From: a virus | IMG/VR virus record: IMGVR_UViG_3300028025_000214 | Location: 1 to 24,433 of that record | Length of the DNA: 24,433 nucleotides | Strand: one strand, 5' to 3' | Shown: positions 16,076 to 21,924 of the stretch, piece after piece | Layout: each line of letters opens with the position of its first letter | Position numbering within the stretch: the first letter of the stretch is position 1 | Notes under the pieces: model-generated | Seen by the model: only the letters and a program-made list of their open reading frames with translations | Told to the model about the DNA's origin: nothing | The model's database searches: none | Translations under genes and position numbers: made by a program

Positions 16076-16492
16076 TTAATTAGAAGAACGGATTAATGCC
16101 GCCGTTGCTGTGTTAGCAGGCATTGTGATAGTGAAATTGGATGAAGTTTTGTCAGACCCAAAGTCCAACACAGCAATTGATTTATTACCTTGAGTTACGT
16201 TGTAAATCAAAGCACAACGAGCCGTTACCGATGCGTTAAACACCACATCGGCAAAGTCTACATAAGCTGTATACCCAGAGGAGTTAATGGTCACGCCCGT
16301 AAGCGTTACACCGCCTGCAACGTATCCTGTACCCGTCACCTCTGCGGTGGTCGTGTAAACAGTGGTTGCTTCGTTTAAATCAGCATTGGCCGTATACAGG
16401 GCGATCTTTAACGTATTGGTAGATAGGTTATGAACGCCTGTATAAAGCTCCTTTTTGAAGCTTGTCGTTTGGGTTTGAACAATACTACTCAT
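16076..16492 (-). CDS. Small virion structural protein, 138 aa
   Basis: The opening TTSFKKELYTGVHNL, then LKIALYTANADL, TTAEVTGTGYVAGGVTLTGV and WADVVFN-like strands form a beta-sandwich-like pattern. I remember this in many phage genomes beside adaptor and fibre genes. No charged catalytic site is visible, and the length is normal for that group. The start shares ATGA with the stop of the adaptor gene (16489-17157), so expression is tightly coupled. Likely role: neck or tail component, inferred from context. Confidence 0.74.
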   Translation of the reverse strand: MSSIVQTQTTSFKKELYTGVHNLSTNTLKIALYTANADLNEATTVYTTTAEVTGTGYVAGGVTLTGVTINSSGYTAYVDFADVVFNASVTARCALIYNVTQGNKSIAVLDFGSDKTSSNFTITMPANTATAALIRSSN

Positions 16493-17157
16493 GAGACTGG
16501 AACCCTCACCTGACCATCACGATAAGCATCCATACGTTGCTTGCCATCACCCAAGTTCTTAAGGAGTGCAATAGCTTGAACGTACCGTTCTTGGTACGTT
16601 TTGTACATACCGTCTTCTGGTGAACTCTTCATGTATGTTCCGGCCTCAGCCAATGTGCCATACAGCAATGCAGAGTCAAAGTTATCACCCAGCCATGTGG
16701 TTAAGGCGGTAACAATAGACTCTGGGTAGTAGTAATAATGAAGCTCTGCGTTGTAATTGGCATCTGGCGTTGGGCCAAGAATAAACGACAACTCATTGAC
16801 GTTACTGGACTGTGGGCCAAAGATGGCGTAATGCTTAGGCTTTCCCGTAGTCGCAGGGTTAGGATATGCATCGCGCATGAAGTTCACATCCTTGTTAAGC
16901 AAGTAAAGGTAGTCACCCGTGCCTGAGGCAGGGTACACGGCAAGGCTATATGTTGACAAAAAGTCTGCCGGACAAGCTAAGTACTTATTGCCGGAAGACA
17001 GAACGCCCGTTACGTTCTTACGCAAGTTGGCAATCTGCACCGTGTTATAGATGCGTTGCTCCGCTTGCTGGATCATCGTATTGATGGTCGTGGTATCAAA
17101 CGTGTTCTGCGTGTAATCAGTTACAGCAGTAACAAGTTGGGCGTATGTCATTGTCAT
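16489..17157 (-). CDS. Head-tail adaptor protein (SU10/gp6-like), 222 aa
   Basis: The N-terminal half is helical, with TYAQLVTAVTDYTQNTFDT and TINTMIQQAEQRIYNTV. It is followed by LACPADFLSTYSLAVY, RDAYPNP and a YYYYPESIV strand. The C-terminal helical bundle contains NFDSALLYGTLAEAGTYMK and YQERYVQAIALLKN. This is the recognisable layout of phage adaptor proteins that sit under the portal (SU10-type adaptor). The product should seal the packaged head and connect it to the tail. Two in-frame ATGs occur (codons 1 and 3). The upstream AGG plus GTTTAAAC lies just before the first. Confidence 0.85.
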   Translation of the reverse strand: MTMTYAQLVTAVTDYTQNTFDTTTINTMIQQAEQRIYNTVQIANLRKNVTGVLSSGNKYLACPADFLSTYSLAVYPASGTGDYLYLLNKDVNFMRDAYPNPATTGKPKHYAIFGPQSSNVNELSFILGPTPDANYNAELHYYYYPESIVTALTTWLGDNFDSALLYGTLAEAGTYMKSSPEDGMYKTYQERYVQAIALLKNLGDGKQRMDAYRDGQVRVPVS

Positions 17158-17167
17158 CGTTTAAACC

Positions 17168-17434
17168 TCAAGCCATCGGGCCACGAGCCATCAAACCTTT
17201 AGTTGCCGCACCTGTACCGCGAACTTTGATGCCAGTTGTCTTGGTTGGCTTATTACCAGCAGACTTGCTTTCATTGCCAATGCTAACGTCTAAAGCGTCA
17301 AGATTGCTACGGTTAGGGCCGCTACCGGGGTTTGTAGAGGCACTTACAGCTTTGCCAGACATGGTGTGTGGCTTGGCATAGACCTTGGCATCGCCAACTT
17401 CTTTGCCCATCATTTTTTTGCTATATGTAGCCAT
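17168..17434 (-). CDS. Small basic phage protein ending in ATKG-x-x-ARGPMA, 88 aa
   Basis: The protein is lysine/serine/glycine-rich and predicted to be disordered. It begins MATYSKKMMGKEVGDAKVYA. It ends TTGIKVRGTGAATKGLMARG, a terminal motif I associate with small structural-region proteins of environmental phages. The G-x-G-x-A-T-K-G core resembles the R-A-D-G-x-A-T-K-G tail of genes further upstream, but the similarity is short. No domain or function can be given. It lies 2 nt after the 61-aa gene and 10 nt before the adaptor start. Confidence 0.72.
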   Translation of the reverse strand: MATYSKKMMGKEVGDAKVYAKPHTMSGKAVSASTNPGSGPNRSNLDALDVSIGNESKSAGNKPTKTTGIKVRGTGAATKGLMARGPMA

Positions 17435-17436
17435 GA

Positions 17437-17622
17437 TTAGCCTCGCTTTTGATTCATTGCACGGGCTAAGTTACGACCGACCTTACGCATTTCCATGCCT
17501 GTAACGCCAGCAGTCTTTTTGCCGCCCATGATTTCTTTTGCGGTTGGGCCACTATCGCCTAAGTTTTTGCCCTCGGTTTTGCCCTTTTTAGCAATGCCGT
17601 CGGCTGATCTTGTGTATGCCAT
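17437..17622 (-). CDS. Small basic phage protein with N-terminal RSADGIAKKGKTEG, 61 aa
   Basis: Residues 5-18 read RSADGIAKKGKTEG, a variant of the C-terminal tail motif shared by the proteins at 19856, 20205 and 21042, here placed at the N-terminus. The remainder (PTAKEIMGGKKTAGVTGMEM, RKVGRNLARAMNQKRG) is basic and probably helical at the end. ATG 17622 has AAGGAG nine bases upstream with GTTTAAAC between them. It may bind DNA or another virion component; that is a guess from charge alone. Confidence 0.75.
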   Translation of the reverse strand: MAYTRSADGIAKKGKTEGKNLGDSGPTAKEIMGGKKTAGVTGMEMRKVGRNLARAMNQKRG

Positions 17623-17633
17623 GTTTAAACTCC

Positions 17634-18047
17634 TTAAGATACCTGTACTGTACCAACAAATGTGGTTGCCACCAAATAGTTTGGTGTCATACCAGCATCA
17701 AAATTACTGGCCCCGCCAACCGGATTCCAGCCCCATTGAATATCCCGAGAACCACCAGTGGGAACACCACCAGATGGGCTATCCACAGGAAAAAGCTGTA
17801 GGCCGTTTACACCAGCCGTTACATACGTTGTGTCTCTGCGTGGATTACGCAAAGCCTGAGGATCTTCAACAGGGAATGTTCCCAACATCAACTGAGGTTG
17901 ATCTGGATCCCAGCATTCATGGCAGACCAACAGTTGATACTTACGTTGCTTAATGATCTCTGTCTTAAGCGTCTTCAGCAGAAACTGTTGCCCACAGCGG
18001 TCGCACATGGCAATCGCCCGTTTGCCCGATGCATACCGATTACTCAT
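17634..18047 (-). CDS. Zinc-ribbon structural-region protein, 137 aa
   Basis: Residues 15-18 (CDRC) and 42-45 (CHEC) form a four-cysteine zinc ribbon separated by a basic/hydrophobic helix (LLKTLKTEIIKQRKYQL). Next come WDPDQPQLMLGTFPVEDPQA and RNPRRDTTY, then a Gly/Pro-rich C-terminus ending in short strands (YLVATTFVGTVQVS). Phage proteins with this 'M-C-x-x-C-G ... C-x-x-C-W/Y-x-P-x-x-P' layout lie between adaptor genes in many genomes. Their role is unknown to me. It starts on the TAATG junction with the larger adaptor-like protein, so it is probably made in a set ratio with it. Confidence 0.8.
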   Translation of the reverse strand: MSNRYASGKRAIAMCDRCGQQFLLKTLKTEIIKQRKYQLLVCHECWDPDQPQLMLGTFPVEDPQALRNPRRDTTYVTAGVNGLQLFPVDSPSGGVPTGGSRDIQWGWNPVGGASNFDAGMTPNYLVATTFVGTVQVS

Positions 18048-18973
18048 TAGGATCCACCAATATACATCTGACGGGGTACAAACCTAGCAGGAGCCTTCTC
18101 CCTATCTTCTCCTGCCGCTATCTCAAATGTCTCGTCATAGATCTGCTTAAGCATCTGAATGCGGGGCATTAAATCTGGTGTCTTAATTGCAATGTGGTAT
18201 GCCAGTCCGGCAACCAAGCAAGGCAAGAAACGGAAATTCATGTCTGCTGTTTCTACACCAGCGCCAGCATCCTGAACCCGGCGCAGTCTCCAGTACACAA
18301 ACTGATATGGGGTGCTGTTATCTGGCGTAGGCCAAAGAGTTACCGCAGGTAACTGAGGAACATAGATTGCAGTTCCAGTTGTATGGGCGGCGGCAGTTGT
18401 ATTGTTCTGACCACGGTACACACCACCTAAGATATTGCCTGTGATGTAGGTGTAGTAAATGTCTTCAGCATCAATACGGATAAAGCCAGAGCCTGCTAAC
18501 CCAACCACCGTGTTAAGCGTGATCGTGTCTGCCGTGGAGGTGATGTTGCCGTCCAACGTTGAAGACGTTGGGTTAACCTGACCAGAAAGCCTTTGAATCC
18601 AAACTTGGATAGGTCTTGCTTGCTGGAGTTTGTTTGGAATGGTCGCATAGGTAGAAACACTAATACGGCTGATGGTTAGATCTGCCTGTGTAGAAGCTGT
18701 GTTTTGCCCTGTACGGACGACATGCTCTAACAGGTCAATGGTGTCCACTGGCAGGGCGTATGTAGGCAATCCCGGAGTCAGGTTAATAAACCCCTGCTCC
18801 ATCGTCCACATGTTAATACCTTTGTTCTGCCACTCAATGGTCATTAGGTTCATTGACCTACGTGCTGTACGCAAATCATAGCCTGAACGCATTTCCCGGC
18901 CAGCCCTCTCCCACGCTTCCTCGGCGATCTCCGTGAAGTCCATATTGAATAGGGTTGAGCCGGTAGTGGTCAT
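18047..18973 (-). CDS. Head-completion/adaptor-like virion protein with inserted beta domain, 308 aa
   Basis: The N-terminal helices (DFTEIAEEAWERAGREMRSG, RRSMNLMTIEWQNKGINMW) precede beta segments (GLPTYALPVDTIDLLEHV). The C-terminal half (VTLWPTPDNSTPYQFVYWRL, FRFLPCLVAGLAYHIAIKTP, DREKAPARFVPRQMY) is typical of phage head-tail connector proteins. Residues about 141-206 break this layout with a small domain, GFIRIDAEDIYYTYITGNIL followed by GVYRGQNNTTAAAHTTGTAI. It resembles an independent beta module found in other phage structural proteins. The start shares ATGA with the 77-aa gene upstream. It is a second adaptor-type protein besides 16489-17157. Confidence 0.8.
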   Translation of the reverse strand: MTTTGSTLFNMDFTEIAEEAWERAGREMRSGYDLRTARRSMNLMTIEWQNKGINMWTMEQGFINLTPGLPTYALPVDTIDLLEHVVRTGQNTASTQADLTISRISVSTYATIPNKLQQARPIQVWIQRLSGQVNPTSSTLDGNITSTADTITLNTVVGLAGSGFIRIDAEDIYYTYITGNILGGVYRGQNNTTAAAHTTGTAIYVPQLPAVTLWPTPDNSTPYQFVYWRLRRVQDAGAGVETADMNFRFLPCLVAGLAYHIAIKTPDLMPRIQMLKQIYDETFEIAAGEDREKAPARFVPRQMYIGGS

Positions 18974-19203
18974 CTAAATCCTGCCGTTTTCTTTGCTATT
19001 GTTTTAGGTTGGGCTACAAACTGTTTGCCAGATGCCTTACCAGCACGTTTGGCTTTGGTTGTAGCCGCATATTCCTGAGGAGACAAGGACTTAATAGCCG
19101 CTTCAGGCAAATATCTCTCACCCGTCTTACTTGACGGTTTACCAGACTTAGTGCGCCATTTCTGGTCGCCCCAGTCCTTAAGCGATTTTTGAGGAGCTTT
19201 CAT
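18970..19203 (-). CDS. Small basic protein resembling the second half of a DUF5872-type protein, 77 aa
   Basis: The sequence is SLKDWGDQKWRTKSGKPSSK, then GERYLPEAAIKSLSPQEYAA, then K-A-K-R-A-G-K, GKQFVAQPKTIAKKTAGFR. It matches a small phage/bacterial module I remember as the C-terminal part of DUF5872-like proteins (W-x-T-K-x-G-K, RYLP-x-x-A, LSP-x-E-x-A-A-T, GKQFV). Very basic; possibly nucleic-acid binding. It is bounded by ATGA overlaps with the 43-aa gene upstream and the adaptor-like gene downstream. The matching N-terminal half appears as the separate gene 19324-19611. Confidence in the family name is moderate. Confidence 0.78.
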   Translation of the reverse strand: MKAPQKSLKDWGDQKWRTKSGKPSSKTGERYLPEAAIKSLSPQEYAATTKAKRAGKASGKQFVAQPKTIAKKTAGFR

Positions 19204-19331
19204 TCAAAATCTTCAGCGGTTAAACCAGCCTCTTCAAGCGCTAATTCTTCAAGAACTTCATCCGTGCCACAAGTGCATGGGCCATCTTCTCTAACGGCGC
19301 AATCGCCTAAATGTCCTGCGTATTCAATCAC
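19200..19331 (-). CDS. Hidden 43-aa cysteine-containing acidic protein (GTG start)
   Basis: This ORF is read by hand because it is short and starts with GTG 19331. It overlaps the stop region of 19324-19611 and ends at TGA 19200-19202 inside the next ATG (ATGA). The product runs (M/V)IEYAGHLGDCAVREDGP, then CTCGTDEVL, then EELALEEAGLTAEDFE. Residues 7, 11, 19 and 21 (H..C..C-x-C) could bind a metal. The protein is acidic, unlike its basic neighbours. It fills the whole 19204-19323 gap that would otherwise be intergenic, and both ends couple cleanly. Function unknown. Confidence 0.75.
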   Translation of the reverse strand: MIEYAGHLGDCAVREDGPCTCGTDEVLEELALEEAGLTAEDFE

Positions 19332-19611
19332 GATAACCTCCTCCAGCATCTTTATAACGTTTAGCCATTAACTGAGCTTTGCGGGCTGACCACTGACCTG
19401 CGCCCGTGCCCTGTACTGCGGCGGCTTTAACGCTGTTAAAGATCCGCTTACGTAACTCAGGCTTGGTGTAGTTGCCAGACTCGTTAACCTTAGACTTTAC
19501 CTTGCCACCTTCAGCATATTGCGTGAAGTCAGTGTCGTCCCTTCGGGTTTTTTTAGAGCCTTTTGGCATTTTGCTTGGAAGAACGGCTCCCATTCCACGA
19601 CTTGCCATCAT
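19324..19611 (-). CDS. Small basic protein with GQWSARKAQ...GGGY domain, 95 aa
   Basis: The N-terminal leader is MMASRGMGAVLPSKMPKGSK (nearly the same opening as the next upstream gene), followed by YAEGGKV at residues about 33-39. The C-terminal domain reads SGNYTKPELRKRIFNSVKAA, then GAGQWSARKAQLMAKRYKDA and GGGYRD. The latter matches, from memory, the N-terminal half of DUF5872-type proteins found in phages, bacteria and algal viruses. Function is unknown. Start ATG 19611 shares ATGA with the stop of the upstream gene. Downstream the 43-aa gene begins inside its last codons. Confidence 0.8.
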   Translation of the reverse strand: MMASRGMGAVLPSKMPKGSKKTRRDDTDFTQYAEGGKVKSKVNESGNYTKPELRKRIFNSVKAAAVQGTGAGQWSARKAQLMAKRYKDAGGGYRD

Positions 19612-19853
19612 TTTATACCTGCCACTTTCTTTGCCGCAGAGTCAACACTGTCACCCTGATTTACCAGATTAACAATTTTATTGAGAACTTTTTCGTCCAA
19701 ATCATCCAAGCCATAGCGTTTAGCCGCCATTACAAATTGATCGCCATCTATGAAAGCCGCAGGAAGTTTCCCACCATCAGCATAGCTTGACTTCTTCATG
19801 CCACTTGGCATTTTCAATTTTGTAATAGCGCCCATGCCACGGCTTGCCATCAT
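19608..19853 (-). CDS. Small basic protein with MASRGMGA leader, 81 aa
   Basis: I place the start at ATG 19853 (MMASRGMGAITK), 2 nt after the upstream stop. An in-frame GTG at 19862 would overlap that gene and is less likely. Leader residues 1-30 contain KMPSGMKKSSYADGGK, homologous to the leader of the next gene. The body reads PAAFIDGDQFVMAAKRYGLD, then DEKVLNKIVNLVNQGDSVDS and AAKKVAGIK, and is probably helical. The segment DGDQFVM-x-A weakly resembles the GEFVIPADVV motif of the large left-edge protein, which would be of interest but is short. Function unknown. Confidence 0.77.
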   Translation of the reverse strand: MMASRGMGAITKLKMPSGMKKSSYADGGKLPAAFIDGDQFVMAAKRYGLDDLDEKVLNKIVNLVNQGDSVDSAAKKVAGIK

Positions 19854-19855
19854 GA

Positions 19856-20194
19856 TTAGCACTTCCCGCCGTAATTCATTTTAATCATTGTGCCCTTGGT
19901 TTTACCCTTGGTTGCACAACCATCAGCACGGCTAGACGCTGAACTTACTTTGCCACCACTAGCGTAGCCCATGTCGCTAATTTTCTTACGATCTTTAGCG
20001 TCTTTAGCTTCTTGAATAGATTCTTGCATTGCGTCAAAGTTAGCTGGCTTTTCAACGCCGCGAGACTCGCGCTTTATTTCGGCGGCGGCTTCGCGTTTCT
20101 TTTTTGGAGAATTATCAATTGTATTTTTAAGCGCATAAATCCCAGCACCAGAGCCTAAAGCGGCTCCAATTGGGAAAGCAAGTGGGATTGGCAT
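19856..20194 (-). CDS. Small protein with N-terminal hydrophobic segment and RADG-ATKGKTKG tail, 112 aa
   Basis: ATG 20194 (MPIPLAFPIGAALGSGAGIY) has AAGGAG upstream at good spacing. A longer in-frame ORF to 20281 would be inside the upstream gene and is rejected. Residues 4-23 are hydrophobic and glycine-rich, possibly a membrane or virion-penetrating segment. Residues 28-75 are highly charged helix (PKKKREAAAEIKRES, QESIQEAKDAKDRKK). Residues 77-112 carry YASGGKVSSASSRADGCATK and GKTKGTMIKMNYGGKC. This tail is nearly the same as those of 20205-21032 and 21042-21419. Function unknown. Confidence 0.8.
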   Translation of the reverse strand: MPIPLAFPIGAALGSGAGIYALKNTIDNSPKKKREAAAEIKRESRGVEKPANFDAMQESIQEAKDAKDRKKISDMGYASGGKVSSASSRADGCATKGKTKGTMIKMNYGGKC

Positions 20195-20204
20195 ATTTAA
20201 CTCC

Positions 20205-21032
20205 TTAACACATACGGCCACGGGTCTTGCCTTTAGTGGCAATACCGTCAGCACGTTTAGAAGCAGAAGAAACCGATCCACCAGACTTCATCTTCATACG
20301 TTCAGCCAAAGAAAGTTTGGTTACATCGGTAGATTTAGAACGTTCATTTTTTAATTTCTGGCGTTCAGCCAAAGAGAGCTTAGTCATATCAACTGGAGCT
20401 TTACTTTGGTTTTCCTCATCACGCTTGCCTTTGTGCGTAGCAACAGGAGGCTCGTTAGGTGTAAATCTTGGTGTTCGCTTCTCGTCAGTAACTCCACGTT
20501 TATCAAGAGTTCCGGGAACCCCTACCATAGAGCGACTACCAATAGGATTATCGGCTTCCTGTTCCGCTTCGGTGTTAAGTCTAGTGCGTGAAGTCGTGGC
20601 TTTTGAAGGCTTAGATGCATCAGGCTTGGGAGCGGTTGGCCTTGGGGCTGTTTTTCTTGGATTGTCAGCTTCCTGTATTGCTTCTGGGTTACGTGGGCGG
20701 TTTGCATAATATTCAGCCACACTTGCATCGCCAGAAGGCTGGCGCTTACCTTGCTCTTCACCAGCGGCAAAAATAGGATTAGGCCTCATGGATGGACGAA
20801 CAATAGGCTCTGACCCGCTTACGGAAACTGACTCGTTTACGGGATTGCGTTCTGAGCGTCCACGGCCTGCACCGAAGCGTTTGTATGCCTCAGAGCTAGG
20901 ATCGTCTATATTGCCCATGCGTAAACGCTGGAAGAAGCCTACATCATCACCTTTAGAGGCTTTAAGGCCTGACTCTTTGTCAGCAATTTCGCCGCCACCT
21001 TCGTAGCGTTTAAACTTCATTGATTTTTTCAT
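20205..21032 (-). CDS. Disordered basic protein with KLSLAER repeats and RADG-ATKGKTRG tail, 275 aa
   Basis: The opening MKKSMKFKRYEGGGEIADKE is a glycine/lysine turn seen in related proteins. Residues 20-200 are polar, Pro/Arg/Ser-rich and probably disordered, with EADNP repeated at 121-125 and 159-163. Residues 217-224 and 238-245 are exact copies of TKLSLAER (21-residue period). The C-terminus SGGSVSSASKRADGIATKGK, then TRGRMC, is the shared tail module. No enzyme motif is present. Position between head genes and adaptor, and the high positive charge, suggest a capsid-internal or assembly role. This is inference. Confidence 0.78.
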   Translation of the reverse strand: MKKSMKFKRYEGGGEIADKESGLKASKGDDVGFFQRLRMGNIDDPSSEAYKRFGAGRGRSERNPVNESVSVSGSEPIVRPSMRPNPIFAAGEEQGKRQPSGDASVAEYYANRPRNPEAIQEADNPRKTAPRPTAPKPDASKPSKATTSRTRLNTEAEQEADNPIGSRSMVGVPGTLDKRGVTDEKRTPRFTPNEPPVATHKGKRDEENQSKAPVDMTKLSLAERQKLKNERSKSTDVTKLSLAERMKMKSGGSVSSASKRADGIATKGKTRGRMC

Positions 21033-21041
21033 GGTTGCCCC

Positions 21042-21419
21042 TTAGCAGTATCTGCCGCCCTTAGCCATTTTAATCTGTGTGCCTTTGGTTTTACCCTTTG
21101 ATGCAACACCATCACGGCTAGGAGCCGCTGTTTTTACTGCGCCCATTTTGGATGGAGCCATGCCGCCTTTAGCAAGCTTGGTCATAGGCTGACCTTTGTG
21201 CAAACGGCCTTCGTGTTTATTCACAGCCTTTTGCATCATGCCTTTGTCCATTTTTACGTCTGAATGTTTCATATCGCCACCTTTAGAAAATTTACGACCC
21301 TTGTCAGCCGCTGAAAAATCTTTTCCCACGGACTGTGGGACTCCTGCTTTCTTGGCGAACGCTGGGTTATGAGCCACCGCTTCCATGAAATTGTGTTGCT
21401 TTTTACTTACGCTCGGCAT
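21042..21419 (-). CDS. Small basic protein with MPSVSKKQHNFM opening and shared tail, 125 aa
   Basis: Residues 1-46 (MPSVSKKQHNFMEAVAHNPA, then AGVPQSVGKDFSAADKGRKF) form a module found widely in phage genomes. Residues 50-86 read MKHSDVKMDKGMMQKAVNKH, then EGRLHKGQPMTKLAKGGM, another recurring basic unit. Residues 101-125 (SRDGVASKGKTKGTQIKMAK, GGRYC) match the tail of 19856-20194, with one residue missing. The protein is therefore a chain of three modules, all lysine-rich. Function unknown. It starts 2 nt after the upstream stop. Confidence 0.8.
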   Translation of the reverse strand: MPSVSKKQHNFMEAVAHNPAFAKKAGVPQSVGKDFSAADKGRKFSKGGDMKHSDVKMDKGMMQKAVNKHEGRLHKGQPMTKLAKGGMAPSKMGAVKTAAPSRDGVASKGKTKGTQIKMAKGGRYC

Positions 21420-21421
21420 CG

Positions 21422-21661
21422 TCAGCCTTTTTGAATAAGCTGGTCAATCTTTGCTTCAAGCTTGTTAAAGCGTTGGTCAATGTGGTTCGTAATTCGATCC
21501 ACTTCTGCTTGAGTAACGTTATCACGGGCAACCTCCTCACGGGTTTTGTTCAACAGGATCGTGACACGAGCCAATTCCCTGAACTTTTCATTCATCATGT
21601 AGCCAAGCAATCCTATTACGAGAGTAAGGATTGCCGACCATGCGGTGTTTAAATCTAGCAT
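21422..21661 (-). CDS. Single-span membrane protein with C-terminal coiled coil, 79 aa
   Basis: I choose ATG 21661 (MLDLNTAWSAILTL) over an in-frame GTG two codons earlier. The stop of the upstream gene overlaps by 7 nt. Residues about 7-21 (AWSAILTLVIGLLGYMM) form one transmembrane helix. Residues 25-79 are a charged helix or coiled coil (ELARVTILLNKTREEVARDN, DRITNHIDQRFNKLEAKIDQ). Similar small membrane proteins occur in phage head regions and lysis regions. A role in membrane attachment of the phage or in lysis regulation cannot be told apart from sequence. Confidence 0.76.
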   Translation of the reverse strand: MLDLNTAWSAILTLVIGLLGYMMNEKFRELARVTILLNKTREEVARDNVTQAEVDRITNHIDQRFNKLEAKIDQLIQKG

Positions 21662-21924
21662 TTCCACCTCGCAAGAGAAGCCGCCTTGCGGGTAGGTCTA
21701 CCTTTTTCATCTTTCATTGGCCCGGGCATTCCTGACATCCGAGCACAAAAGGAATCTTTCCTTGCACCGCCTTGAGGTTGGGGGGCTTTTAAATTACTGC
21801 CTGTTGCGGCGTTGTACTTGGCCCGGCCTTTGGCGGTCAGTCCAGCGCCCTTTGATGCAGGTAATTTCTCACCACGGCCAATAGCTAATGATGGGCCTTT
21901 TTTCTTCGGAGTTGCTTTAGCCAT
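21655..21924 (-). CDS. Small basic protein, DUF6321-like, 89 aa
   Basis: The conserved pattern GAGLTAKGRAKYNAATGSNL, then PQPQGGARKDSFCARMSGMP, then MKDEKGRPTRKAASLARWKC, matches the DUF6321-type module as I remember it. It has fixed cysteines in FCARM and at the C-terminal WKC. It is strongly basic throughout. Function is unknown in the family. It begins inside the stop of the glycosyltransferase gene (8-nt overlap), and its stop overlaps the next start. The module is widespread in phages and some bacteria, so this copy is not unusual in itself. Confidence 0.82.
   Translation of the reverse strand: MAKATPKKKGPSLAIGRGEKLPASKGAGLTAKGRAKYNAATGSNLKAPQPQGGARKDSFCARMSGMPGPMKDEKGRPTRKAASLARWKC

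Noticed and set aside
19856-21120. Shared tail DNA as an insertion element or recent gene duplication
   Set aside because: No terminal inverted repeats or target duplications; only the short tail is shared and gene bodies do not align.
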